Of a stretch of 51,853 nt of DNA, positions 44,394 to 51,853 are shown piece after piece (positions within the stretch are counted from its first letter, which is position 1; the number at the start of each line of letters is the position of its first letter). A program made the translations under genes and the position numbers. The stretch is taken from contig JAABTL010000004.1 of the NCBI GenBank assembly GCA_011389865.1, forward strand, positions 1 through 51,853. The letters run 5' to 3'. The DNA comes from Trueperaceae bacterium. Its GTDB lineage: Bacteria > Deinococcota > Deinococci > Deinococcales > Trueperaceae. The notes beneath the pieces are model-generated. The model was not told where the DNA came from, searched no databases, and worked only from the letters and a program-made list of their open reading frames with translations.

Positions 44394-45008
44394 ATGACCC
44401 AGACCCCCGAACGTGACCTCGACCTCCACTTCCCGCCGACCGGTCCCTGCCGGCGGCCGAGCATCGCGCCCTACTGCGAGCGCGTTCGTGCGCGCCTGTC
44501 GGCCGAGCGCTTCGGGCACGTGATGCGGGTGGCGGAGCTGGCCGAGAGCATCGCCCTGGCGAACGGCTTCGACGACGGCGACCTGCGCGCCACGCTACTC
44601 GCCGCCGTGCTGCACGACGTGGCCCGCGAAGAGGACGTCGAGACGCTGCTGCGGCTCGCGCCCCCCGAGAACGACATGGAGCGGAGCCACCCGATGGCCG
44701 TCCACGGGCGCGCCGGACGCGCGATCGCGAGCGCGTGGGGCGTGAACGACGAGCGCGTGCTCGGCGCCATCGAGGGGCACGTGTTCGGGGTCCGTCCAGG
44801 CGACCGCGTCGGCATGGCGGTGTACGTCGCCGACGTGTCCGAGCCCGGCCGCGGCGTCAACGACGACATCCGCGAACTGGCCATGGCGCACCTGGAACGC
44901 GCCTACCGTCGCGCGGTCCAGACCAAGGTGCGTTACCTGCGCAGCCGCGGGAAGGACGTTCATCCGCGTACCCTTCAGGTGCATGACGAACTCGGCCATC
45001 CCACGTGA
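44394..45008 (+). CDS. yqeK: HD-domain Ap4A hydrolase YqeK
   Basis: 204 residues. HD-type metal site: HVMRVAELAESIALA, AVLHDVAREE, HPMAVHGRAGRAIA and IEGHVFGVRPGDRVGMAVYV, then ADVSEP. Known YqeK proteins split diadenosine tetraphosphate symmetrically into ADP. Usually encoded next to rsfS; here a LytR-type gene stands between. Confidence 0.92.
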   Translation: MTQTPERDLDLHFPPTGPCRRPSIAPYCERVRARLSAERFGHVMRVAELAESIALANGFDDGDLRATLLAAVLHDVAREEDVETLLRLAPPENDMERSHPMAVHGRAGRAIASAWGVNDERVLGAIEGHVFGVRPGDRVGMAVYVADVSEPGRGVNDDIRELAMAHLERAYRRAVQTKVRYLRSRGKDVHPRTLQVHDELGHPT

Positions 45009-46338
45009 CGCCGTGAGCCGCGATCGCCTTCGTCGGCGGCGGGCCCGCTGGCTGCAGGCCCTGGGGCTGGTGGTGGCCATCGTGGGGCTCACGGGCTTCT
45101 GGCTCGACCGCGACGTCGAGCGCGCCGAGTTGACGGAGGTCCAGCGCGAGATCCTCGGGCTGGTCGAGGGCGTCGACCACTTCAGCTTCGTGGTCGCCGG
45201 CCGCGACCGGCTCTACTACCCCGAGATGAGCACCCCGGTCTACGGCGCCGACGGCGACATCGTGGCGTGGGACTACCGGGGCCCGCGCAGCGCGGACGGC
45301 ACCAACACCGACACCATCCTCTACGTCTCGGTCGTGGGCGACGACGTCACCCTGATCGCCATCCCGCGCGATCTCTACCTCGAGCCGTGGCAGACGAAGA
45401 TCAACTCGATGTACTACTACCAGGGGGCTGAGGGGCTGCGACGCACCGTCTCCGAGGTGCTCGGCCTGCCCGTCGACTACTACGTCATCGTCAACCTCGA
45501 CATCTTCAAGAACGTCGTCGACGCGCTCGGTGGGGTCGAGGTCAACGTCCCCTACCGCATGCGCTACGTCGACGTCGCCGGCGGTCTCGACATCGACCTG
45601 TCTCCCGGCCCCCAGGTGCTCGACGGCCAGCGGGCGGCCGACTTCGTCCGCTTCCGCGAGACCGTGCGCGGCGACTACGACCGCATCGACCGGGTGAAGA
45701 CGCTGGCCTACGCCATGCTGCAGCGCGTCCGCGACCTGAACGTCCGGGCCGTCACGCTGCTCCCCGAGCTCATCGAGACCGTCCTCGCCGACGTCGAGAC
45801 GAACGCCAGCCCCGCGCTGGTGCGCGAGCTGCTGCCGCGCCTGGCCCGCCTGCAGCTGCAGGCGGCGACGCTGCCAACGATGGAAGACGAGGGGAGCTCA
45901 CTCCTGCACACCGACCCGCGCGAGGTCGAGACCTTCCTCGCCACCACCTTCGGCGGCACCGCACGCGACTGGGCCGAGCCGCCGGAAGTCGTGCTGCAGG
46001 TGATCGACCGCTCCGGCCGCGAGGGCCTCGGCGAGGCGTACGTCGAGCGCCTCGTCGCGATGGGCATCCCCGAGGCGCAGCTGGTGGCGACGACCGCCTC
46101 GCCCGACCCGGCCGGCTCGCGGCTGATCGCGATCGCCGACCACTGGTCCGACGCGGACTACTTCGCCGAGCTGCTGGGGGTCGGCAAGCAGCAGATCGAC
46201 CGGCTGCCGTTCGTCGCCGGACGCGCCGTCGGCCTGCAACTGGTGCTCGGTCAGGACGCCCCCGATCCCTCCCCCTCGCCCGAACGCCTCGCCTCGCTCG
46301 AGGTAGTGGCGTTCTCCTACCCCCCGGCCGCGCCATGA
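44983..46338 (+). CDS. LCP (LytR-CpsA-Psr) family cell-wall protein with LytR_C domain
   Basis: 451 residues: N-terminal membrane anchor (WLQALGLVVAIVGLTGFWLD), LCP domain (NTDTILYVSVVGDDVTLIAI, PRDLYLEPW, NLDIFKNVVDALGGVEVNVP, RVKTLAYAML) and a C-terminal LytR_C domain (VVLQVIDRSGREGLGEAYVE onward). LCP enzymes attach polymers to peptidoglycan. Start ATG 44983 overlaps yqeK by 26 nt; GTG 45013 is an alternative, and neither has a strong ribosome site. Confidence 0.88.
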   Translation: MTNSAIPRDAVSRDRLRRRRARWLQALGLVVAIVGLTGFWLDRDVERAELTEVQREILGLVEGVDHFSFVVAGRDRLYYPEMSTPVYGADGDIVAWDYRGPRSADGTNTDTILYVSVVGDDVTLIAIPRDLYLEPWQTKINSMYYYQGAEGLRRTVSEVLGLPVDYYVIVNLDIFKNVVDALGGVEVNVPYRMRYVDVAGGLDIDLSPGPQVLDGQRAADFVRFRETVRGDYDRIDRVKTLAYAMLQRVRDLNVRAVTLLPELIETVLADVETNASPALVRELLPRLARLQLQAATLPTMEDEGSSLLHTDPREVETFLATTFGGTARDWAEPPEVVLQVIDRSGREGLGEAYVERLVAMGIPEAQLVATTASPDPAGSRLIAIADHWSDADYFAELLGVGKQQIDRLPFVAGRAVGLQLVLGQDAPDPSPSPERLASLEVVAFSYPPAAP

Positions 46339-46358
46339 GGCGCGGCGAAGGAGCCCAG

Positions 46359-46739
46359 GTGACCGAACCGAACGCCGCCGACGCGACCCAACACCCCGCC
46401 GTGCCCGACGAGGTCCAGCTGATCGTCGACGCGCTCGATGACAAGCGCGCCAAGGACATCGCCGTCCTGCGCCTCGAGGAGGTGTCCGAGACGCTCGACT
46501 GGTTCGTGGTCGCCACCGGCGAGTCCTCACTGCAGCTGCAGGCGTTGGAGGACGGCGTGCGCGAGCGCCTCAAGGCGGCGCGGGTGCCGATCCGGGCGGT
46601 CGAGGGCCCGTCGAGCCGCTGGATCCTGATGGACTACGGCCCCTTCGTCGTCCACTTGATGAGCCCCGAGGCGCGCGAGTTCTACGACCTGGAGGGCCTG
46701 TGGGCCGACGCGCCGCGGGTGCCGGTCACGCCGCGGTGA
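46359..46739 (+). CDS. rsfS: Ribosome silencing factor RsfS
   Basis: Binds L14 and blocks subunit joining when nutrients run out. 126 residues: ALDDKRAKDIAVLRLEEVSE, DWFVVATGESSLQLQALEDG, SSRWILMDYGPFVVHLMSPE and AREFYDLEGLWADAPRV are family signatures. GTG 46359 is favoured by AAGGAG 5 nt upstream; ATG 46335, overlapping the LCP stop, would add eight residues. Confidence 0.94.
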   Translation: MTEPNAADATQHPAVPDEVQLIVDALDDKRAKDIAVLRLEEVSETLDWFVVATGESSLQLQALEDGVRERLKAARVPIRAVEGPSSRWILMDYGPFVVHLMSPEAREFYDLEGLWADAPRVPVTPR

Positions 46740-47194
46740 AGGGACCCGTGCGCCCGACGAAGTCGGGCGCCAAGGAGCGTGCGACAGAGTCGCGAGCACC
46801 CGTGCAGTCGTCGCCGACGGCGACGACTGCCAAGGAGCGTGCGACAGAGTCGCACGCTCCCAAGCATTGGGCCGAGGCGTTGGCGCGCGCGGCGCTCGAG
46901 CGCCGCGGCTGGACGACGGTGGCGGCCAACGCCCGCGTTCCCGGGGGCGAACTCGACCTGGTGATGCACGACGGCCGAGCGCTGGTCTTCGTCGAGGTGC
47001 GCCAGCGGCGCGGCGAGGCACAGGGCGGCGCGGCCGAGAGCCTCGTGGCGCGCAAGCGCGCGCGCGTCCGGCGCGCCGCCGCGCTGTGGCTCGCGCGCCA
47101 TGGCGGCGACGACCGCCCCATCCGCTTCGACGCCGTCCTGGTGGACGGCGATCGCCGCGCGCCGCGCCTCCGACTCGTGCGCGACGCCTTCTAG
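46736..47194 (+). CDS. yraN: YraN-family (UPF0102) protein with a palindromic insert at its N-terminus
   Basis: 152 residues. The conserved endonuclease-like domain starts near residue 42: HWAEALARAALERRGWTTVA, PGGELDLVMHDGRALVFVEV, then RQRRGEAQGGAAESLVARKR. The motif E-L-D-L...V-E-V-R is the catalytic-type core of this family. The first ~41 residues come from a run of hairpins and a 25-bp direct repeat read in frame (AKERATES twice). GTG 46736 overlaps the rsfS stop (GTGA). Family function is not well established. Confidence 0.87.
   Translation: MKGPVRPTKSGAKERATESRAPVQSSPTATTAKERATESHAPKHWAEALARAALERRGWTTVAANARVPGGELDLVMHDGRALVFVEVRQRRGEAQGGAAESLVARKRARVRRAAALWLARHGGDDRPIRFDAVLVDGDRRAPRLRLVRDAF
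46750..46860 (+). repeat. Palindromic hairpin array inside yraN
   Basis: Four consecutive hairpins, each with a 3-nt loop: 46750-46770 (9-bp stem), 46774-46800 (imperfect), 46804-46830 (12-bp perfect) and 46834-46860 (12-bp perfect). A 25-bp exact direct repeat occurs at 46769-46793 and 46829-46853. All is read in frame as coding sequence. Confidence 0.9.
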
Positions 47195-47210
47195 CCGGGG
47201 GTCGGGCGCC

Positions 47211-48734
47211 GTGCCGCGGATCGCCATCGTCGACGTCGGGTCGAACACGGCCAAACTGATCGCCCTGGAGTACCGGGCGGGTCACAGCTGGCGCCAGCTC
47301 GACGAGCTGCGTGCCGTCGTGCGGCTGTCGTCGGGGTTGGACGACGGCGGGGCCCTGCGCCCGCGCCCCTTCGCGCGCGGGCTGGCGGCCCTGCGCACGT
47401 TCGCCAGCTACGCCGCCGCGGTCGGCGTCGATCACCTGGTCGCGACGGCGACCAGTGCCGTTCGCGACGCGCGCAACGGTCCTGAGTTCGTGGCGGCGGT
47501 GCGCGAGATGGGCATCGATCTGCGCGTGCTGGAGGGCGTCGAGGAGGCGCGCATCGGCGCGCTGGCCGTCGTCAACGGGCTCGACGTTCGCGACGCGGTC
47601 AGCCTCGACCTGGGCGGCGGCAGCTTCCAGCTCGCCGAGATCGCCGACCGGCGCTGGCGGCGCGGCGGCAGCTGGCCGCTGGGCGCGGTGCGCGCCCAGG
47701 AGCGGTTCCTGCGCGGGGATCCCCCCAAGGCCAAGTCGATCCGGGCGCTGCGCGCGGCCGCTCGCGCGGCCGTCGCGTCGTTCGCGGGCGGGTCCCCGCC
47801 GCCGGCGACGTTCGTCGGCCTCGGCGGCACCGTGCGTAACCTGGCGAACGTCCACCAGAAGCGCGTCGGCTACCCCCTCGACCTGCTCCACGGCTACCAC
47901 CTGCCCGCCGACGACCTGCGGGCCCTGGCCGACGAGCTCGTCGCCCTCGACGCGGCGCGGCGGGCCGAGGTGCCGGGCCTCAACCGCGATCGGGCCGACA
48001 TCATCGCCGCCGGCGCGACGGTCCTGTCCGAGGTGGTCGCCGCCCTGGGCGTCGATGGGCTACAGGTGTCGGGCCAGGGACTGCGGGAGGGCCTGTTCTA
48101 CCCGTACCTGCTGCCCGAGTCACCGGATCACCTGCTCGACGACGTACGCGGCTTCTCGGTGCTCAACCTCATGCGCCAGTACCACGACGACCCGGCGCAC
48201 AACGGCCACGTGCGGGCACTGGCGCTGGCGCTGTACGACGGCCTGCGGCCCTGGCACCCGTTCGGGGCCGGCGAGCGCGAGCTCCTGGGCCACGCGGCTT
48301 GGGTCCACGACATCGGCATGGCGGTGGACTACTACCGCCACGAGCACCACGGTCTGGCGCTGACGCTGGGCCGGGCGCTGCCCGGTTTCAGCCACCGGGA
48401 GCAGGTGCTGCTGGCCTTGCTGGTCCGCTACCACCGCAAGGGCAGCCCGGGCGGCGACGGTTTCGGGGCGCTGCTCGAGCCCGGCGACGGTGAGCGCCTG
48501 CGCCTGCTGGCGGGCGTCTTGCGGCTCGCCGAGTACCTCGAGCGCGGCAAGGCGCAGCGGGTGACGGGCGTGGAGGTGAGGGCCGAGGGCGAAGCGATCG
48601 TCGTCTGGGCACGCTCCGAGGGAGACATCCACGTCGAGGTCGAGGCGGCCAACCTGCGCCGCGACCTGTTGGCGCAGGCGCTCGGCCGGCCGCTGCGCGT
48701 GGTCGGCCGCGACGACGTCGACGGTGCGCCGTGA
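47211..48734 (+). CDS. Ppx/GppA-family phosphatase with C-terminal HD domain
   Basis: 507 residues: actin-like ATPase-fold domains with IAIVDVGSNTAKLIALEYRA, ATATSAVRDARNGPEFVAAV, VSLDLGGGSFQLAEI and FVGLGGTVRNLANVH, then an HD domain (HAAWVHDIGMAVDYYRHEHH, LVRYHRKGSP) and a C-terminal domain. These hydrolyse polyphosphate or pppGpp. Domain layout matches the ~500-residue exopolyphosphatase form. GTG 47211 lies 16 nt after yraN. Confidence 0.91.
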   Translation: MPRIAIVDVGSNTAKLIALEYRAGHSWRQLDELRAVVRLSSGLDDGGALRPRPFARGLAALRTFASYAAAVGVDHLVATATSAVRDARNGPEFVAAVREMGIDLRVLEGVEEARIGALAVVNGLDVRDAVSLDLGGGSFQLAEIADRRWRRGGSWPLGAVRAQERFLRGDPPKAKSIRALRAAARAAVASFAGGSPPPATFVGLGGTVRNLANVHQKRVGYPLDLLHGYHLPADDLRALADELVALDAARRAEVPGLNRDRADIIAAGATVLSEVVAALGVDGLQVSGQGLREGLFYPYLLPESPDHLLDDVRGFSVLNLMRQYHDDPAHNGHVRALALALYDGLRPWHPFGAGERELLGHAAWVHDIGMAVDYYRHEHHGLALTLGRALPGFSHREQVLLALLVRYHRKGSPGGDGFGALLEPGDGERLRLLAGVLRLAEYLERGKAQRVTGVEVRAEGEAIVVWARSEGDIHVEVEAANLRRDLLAQALGRPLRVVGRDDVDGAP

Positions 48735-49402
48735 GTTGCGCGTCCGCTGGGTCCGCGCCCGTGGGGCGTGGACGCGTGCGCGTCAAGGTCTGCGGCGTCA
48801 CGCGGCCGCAGGACGCCGTTGCCGTCGAGGCCGCCGGCGCCGACGCCGTGGGCGTCATCTTCGCCGCGGGCTCGCGGCGGCGGGTCGACGTGGCGCGTGC
48901 GGCCGAGGTGCTCGCCCCCCTCGGGCCCTTCGTGGCGCGCGTCGGGGTCTTCGTGTCGCCCTCGCCGGCCGAGGTCCTGGCGGCGGTGGACGCACTGCGC
49001 CTCCACGCGGTCCAGCTGCACGGCGACCTCGCCGCCGGGGACGAGGCGCTCTGGGGGGCGCTGCGCGAGCGCGTCGCGGTGATCCGCGCGGTCGCCTGGT
49101 CCCCCGACCTCGACCTCGACGCGCTGGCACGGTCCAGGCATGACGCCGTGCTGATCGACGGGCCCCGCGCCGGCAGCGGGCGGCCCTTCGACTGGGCGGA
49201 CGCCCTTGACCTGAGGCGCCTGTCGAACTGGGTCCTGGCGGGTGGCCTCGAGCCGGGGAACGTCGCTCAGGCGATCGCGCGGCTTGCGCCGCCGGCCGTC
49301 GACGTGGCGTCCGGCGTGGAGTCGGAACCCGGCGTCAAGGACGCCCGGAGGTTGGCGGCGTTCATGGCGGCCGTCCGCGGCGCCGAGGCCGGCACCGGTT
49401 GA
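48731..49402 (+). CDS. trpF: Phosphoribosylanthranilate isomerase
   Basis: Third step committed to tryptophan: isomerises PRA to CdRP. 223 residues, TIM barrel. Motifs VRVKVCGVTRPQDA (catalytic Cys), GADAVGVIFAAGSRR, LHAVQLHGD, DGPRAGSGRPFDW, LAGGLEPGNV and VDVASGVESEPGVKD (catalytic Asp). GTG 48731 overlaps the previous stop (GTGA); GTG 48776 would give the conventional start VRVKVCG. No other trp gene is nearby. Confidence 0.95.
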   Translation: MSCASAGSAPVGRGRVRVKVCGVTRPQDAVAVEAAGADAVGVIFAAGSRRRVDVARAAEVLAPLGPFVARVGVFVSPSPAEVLAAVDALRLHAVQLHGDLAAGDEALWGALRERVAVIRAVAWSPDLDLDALARSRHDAVLIDGPRAGSGRPFDWADALDLRRLSNWVLAGGLEPGNVAQAIARLAPPAVDVASGVESEPGVKDARRLAAFMAAVRGAEAGTG

Positions 49403-49769
49403 GGTCCGCGGTGCCGGGGTGCCGCCGGCAACGCGGTCTGATCCGCGCCTCACGCGCGTCTCGCGTTGTCCACAGTTCGACGGAGTTCTCCACAGCGATG
49501 TGGAGAACCCGGACGCCGCCGGCGGGAGGCCGCTCACAGACGGCGCAAACAAAACAGATGCGTCCAGTACGTACTTTCTACGATTCGCGGCGAGCGGCCC
49601 TCGCCTACCAGAGAGCCCCCCGGCTTGTCAAGTACCCCTCGGTTATCCACAGCCCCGCACCCGCATGCAGGAGGCGGCCGAACCCTGTGCGGGCCCTCAT
49701 CCGGCTGCATCGCGGCCACGGACCGGCGGCGCGACGCGTCGTAGGATGGAGCGCACTCGAGGAGGCCCC
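49403..49769. other. Non-coding region with DnaA-box cluster and AT-rich segment (origin-like)
   Basis: 367 bp without a supported gene. DnaA-box-like 9-mers: TTGTCCACA 49466-49474, TTCTCCACA 49486-49494, its exact inverse TGTGGAGAA 49499-49507, and the consensus TTATCCACA 49643-49651. Between them, about 49545-49587 is near 45% GC, the lowest of the window. Boxes 2 and 3 also form a 10-bp hairpin with a GCGA loop, which could be a trpF terminator. A TAGGAT box (49742-49747) may be the -10 of the cupin gene. Confidence 0.6.
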
Positions 49770-50078
49770 ATGCATGTGACCGCCATCGCCGATGCCCGCC
49801 GCTTCTCGCTCGCCCGCGTCGAGCGGCGTCCGCTCGTCGACGCCCCCGACCTGCGCGTCGAACTCGTCTGTTTCGAGGCCGGCCAGCGCGAGGAGGAACT
49901 CGACTACGCCGCCACCGTGAGCTACCAGGTGCTGGAGGGGGAGGCCCTCGTCCGCGCCGGCGACGAGCTCGTGCGGCTGGGCAAGGGGAGGTTGTTGCGC
50001 GTCGACCCGGGGACGGTCCACACGTTGGAGAACGCCGGCGGCGGCCTGCTGGTCGTGTTGTCGACGCGCGCCGCCTGA
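49770..50078 (+). CDS. Cupin-domain protein
   Basis: 102-residue single cupin barrel. Expected strands and motif: LRVELVCFEAGQREEELDYA, VSYQVLEGEALVRAGDELVR and LLRVDPGTVHTLENAGGG, with a metal-ligand-type His in the last. The first cupin motif lacks its usual paired histidines, so metal binding is doubtful. ATG 49770 has GAGGAGG upstream. Function unknown. Confidence 0.8.
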   Translation: MHVTAIADARRFSLARVERRPLVDAPDLRVELVCFEAGQREEELDYAATVSYQVLEGEALVRAGDELVRLGKGRLLRVDPGTVHTLENAGGGLLVVLSTRAA

Positions 50079-50112
50079 GCGCGCGGGTTAGGCGACCGAT
50101 CGGGGGCGACCG

Positions 50113-51822
50113 GTGAGCGTGAGCTTCGCTGCGCCAGCGTTCCTGGCGCTCCTGGCGACGCTGCCGCTGGTCGTGTGGTGGCACGTCACGCGACTGCGCC
50201 ACCGGCCGAGGCGCGTCGCCGCCCTGTTCCTCTGGGAGCAGGCCCTGCGCGACGCCGCCCGGCGGCGTCGCTGGCGGCCGACCTGGTCGCTGCTGCTGCA
50301 GCTGCTGGCCGTCGCCGCCGCCGCGCTCGCCCTGGCACAGCCGAGCGTGAACTGGCAGGGTCCGCCCGACCTGGTCATCGCGTTGGACGCCGGCGCCCGG
50401 ATGCGGGCCGTCGACCCCGAGGGCGAGCGCGCCGCCCGCGCCCGCGAGGCCGTCCTGGCGCTCGCCGAGCGCGCGGGCGCCGTGGCCCTGGTGCGGGTGG
50501 GCAGCGAGCCGGAGCTGGCGCTCCCGTTCACCCGCGACCGGGGCGCCCTGCGCACGGCTCTCGAGGCCTTCGAGAGCGGCGACGCCGACGTCGACGTCGA
50601 GCGCGGCCTCGACCTCGCTCGGAGCGTCGCGGACGGACGCGAGGTCGCCTGGGTGAGCGACGATCCGGGTCCGCCGGCGCCGGGCATCACGCGCGTCGGC
50701 GTCGCCGGTAGCGGCCGGAACGTGGGCATCGTCGCCTTCGATCTCGGCATCCAGCAGGCGTTCATCGCCGTCGTGTCCGACCATCCGCGGCCGGTGTCGG
50801 CCGGCGTCGTGCTCGAACGCCTCGACGGCTCACTGGTCGCGAGCACCGAGCTGCTCGTGCCGGCCGGCGGTCGCGCCAGCACCACCTTCCCGGTCGACGT
50901 CGTCGGCGAGGTCGTGCGCGCCAGGCTGGAACTCGGCCCGCTCGTCGACGCCCTGGCGCTCGACGACGTCGCCTACGCCGGTCGTCGCGCGCTGCGGGTG
51001 GTGATGGACCAGGACGAGCCGGCCCTGCGGCGGGCGCTCGGCGCCGTGCCCGGCGTCGAAGTCCAGGTGACGGGCTCCGCGCGCTTCGTGGCCGCCGACC
51101 TGCGGGTGTTGACCGGCGCCGGACCGGACGGGCTGCGGCCGGGCGACCACCTGCTCATGCCGGCGCCGGCGGCCGAGCCCGAGGCCCGACGGGTGGTCGA
51201 TTGGGACCGCGCCCACCCGCTGATGCGCTTCGTCGACCTGCGCGAGACGGTCGTCGGTCTCGGGCCGGTGACCGGGGGGGCGGCCGGCCCGGCCACGGCA
51301 TCCGCACTGCCGTGGGCGACCGACGTCGCCACGTTGGAGTCCGAGGGGTGGACGGTGCTGGCGCGCACGGGCGACCTGCGGCCGGTGTTCGCCTGGCGCG
51401 ACCGCGACGGCGTCCGCACGTTCGCCTTCGGCGCGCATCCGAGCCAGACCGACCTCGTCCTGCGCGCCGCCTTCCCGACGCTGGTGGCGAACCTGGTCGA
51501 GGTCTTCCGCGGCAGCGGCCGGGCGCCCCTCGGCGTGCGAGCGGACGACGGCGCCCGCGTCACCGAGCCCGGCGTCGCCCGCGTCGCCGGGCGCGAGGTG
51601 ACCGTCAGCCTGCTCGACGAGACGCAGTCGCGCCTGCCGGGTCCCCAGCCGGACGACACCGAGGCGCCCGCCGGCGCGCCGCTCCGCGTGGAGCGGCCGA
51701 CGCCGTTGGCCTGGTGGCTGGTGGCGATCGCCGCGATCGCCCTGCTCATCGAGTGGTGGAGCTGGGCGCGGGGTCCGGGTGCGCCGTCGCGACCAGCGAC
51801 ACCTGCACCAGGTCGTCGGTGA
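50113..51822 (+). CDS. BatA-like membrane protein with a degenerate VWA domain
   Basis: 569 residues. N-terminal BatA region with spans FAAPAFLALLATLPLVVWWH and TWSLLLQLLAVAAAALALAQ, then a VWA-like domain beginning PDLVIALDAGARMRAVDPEG. The MIDAS DxSxS has become DxGxR, so metal binding is probably lost. Later parts are beta-rich (glutamine amidotransferase-like fold in similar proteins), and a final span (TPLAWWLVAIAAIALLIEWW) anchors the C-terminus. Such proteins often stand with MoxR ATPases and DUF58 proteins outside this window. Confidence 0.82.
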   Translation: MSVSFAAPAFLALLATLPLVVWWHVTRLRHRPRRVAALFLWEQALRDAARRRRWRPTWSLLLQLLAVAAAALALAQPSVNWQGPPDLVIALDAGARMRAVDPEGERAARAREAVLALAERAGAVALVRVGSEPELALPFTRDRGALRTALEAFESGDADVDVERGLDLARSVADGREVAWVSDDPGPPAPGITRVGVAGSGRNVGIVAFDLGIQQAFIAVVSDHPRPVSAGVVLERLDGSLVASTELLVPAGGRASTTFPVDVVGEVVRARLELGPLVDALALDDVAYAGRRALRVVMDQDEPALRRALGAVPGVEVQVTGSARFVAADLRVLTGAGPDGLRPGDHLLMPAPAAEPEARRVVDWDRAHPLMRFVDLRETVVGLGPVTGGAAGPATASALPWATDVATLESEGWTVLARTGDLRPVFAWRDRDGVRTFAFGAHPSQTDLVLRAAFPTLVANLVEVFRGSGRAPLGVRADDGARVTEPGVARVAGREVTVSLLDETQSRLPGPQPDDTEAPAGAPLRVERPTPLAWWLVAIAAIALLIEWWSWARGPGAPSRPATPAPGRR

Positions 51823-51853
51823 CGAGCGTCAGTAGCGCCGGCCGGCGCATCCC
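51746..51853 (-). CDS. Possible 3' end of a convergent gene (partial)
   Basis: An open minus-strand frame enters from the right edge and stops at 51746, overlapping the end of the BatA-like gene by 77 nt. It reads MRRPALLTLVTDDLVQVSLV with further residues. In DNA this GC-rich an open stretch of 35 codons is weak evidence, so this is only a possibility. Confidence 0.2.
   Translation of the reverse strand, partial: GMRRPALLTLVTDDLVQVSLVATAHPDPAPSSTTR

Noticed and set aside
49485-49508. Inverted DnaA-like boxes read only as a trpF terminator
   Set aside because: Not fully excluded, but a 10-bp stem alone does not account for the nearby TTGTCCACA and perfect TTATCCACA plus the AT-rich core; kept as part of the origin-like finding.
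49242-49769. Upstream extension of the cupin frame through the trpF end and the DnaA-box region
   Set aside because: The extension overlaps trpF in another frame and has no coding character; GAGGAGG directly before ATG 49770 fixes the start.

Overview
The window is about 51.9 kb of very GC-rich (about 70% by eye), gene-dense bacterial chromosome. Gene order and content fit the Deinococcota best, possibly a Truepera-like lineage. The supporting points are rpsB-tsf-pyrH, ctaA-ctaB-SURF1, a System I cytochrome c maturation operon, obg-yqeK-LCP-rsfS, and many genes that look leaderless (a TANNNT box 5-7 nt before the start codon and no Shine-Dalgarno). This placement is inference from context; no marker comparison was possible. 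I see no transposase, integrase, phage gene or CRISPR array, so this is core chromosome.

Layout. 1-3.4 kb (minus): pyrH (cut by the left edge), tsf and rpsB, with a leader holding two perfect hairpins, then a secreted TPR protein. 3.65-6.4 kb (plus): heme A synthase, heme O synthase and SURF1, the cytochrome oxidase heme/assembly set. 6.45-16.7 kb (minus): ccdA-ccmABCDEFGH, a CcmI-like TPR protein fused to a cytochrome c, and a Rieske protein, followed by transaldolase. 16.8-19.8 kb (plus): an ABC transporter of the NitT/TauT type. 19.8-21.2 kb (minus): two tandem secreted paralogues sharing an identical 3' end. 21.4-24.0 kb (minus): a MarR-dioxygenase-esterase-MsrB operon resembling the quinone-stress mhq system, with a visible promoter and operator. 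24.1-27.0 kb: thioredoxin-like protein, flavin reductase, aldo/keto reductase and rplS. 27.1-29.0 kb (minus): a large lipoprotein whose start codon lies in a hairpin. 29.2 kb: tRNA-Ala(GGC). 29.4-31.2 kb (plus): ZIP transporter and a YqjD/YqjE/YqjK-like trio. 31.3-32.5 kb (minus): tyrosine phosphatase and a secreted protein. 32.7-41.8 kb (plus): an unusual Mrp/Mbh-type cation/proton antiporter operon with a dissected MrpA and four antiporter-like subunits. 42.1-49.4 kb (plus): rplU, rpmA, obg, yqeK, LCP protein, rsfS, yraN, Ppx/GppA and trpF. 49.4-49.77 kb: a non-coding region with a DnaA-box cluster and the most AT-rich stretch of the window. 49.8-51.8 kb (plus): cupin and a BatA-like membrane protein.

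The genes form tightly packed operons, with many 4-base start/stop overlaps (ATGA or GTGA). Themes are aerobic respiration and its cofactors, ion homeostasis, redox/electrophile stress, and ribosome/growth control. The most unusual items are the four-pump Mrp/Mbh operon, the palindromic hairpin array read in frame inside yraN (with similar hairpins in the rpsB leader), the CcmI-cytochrome c fusion, the missing in-frame start of ccmA, and the DnaA-box cluster away from any dnaA gene.
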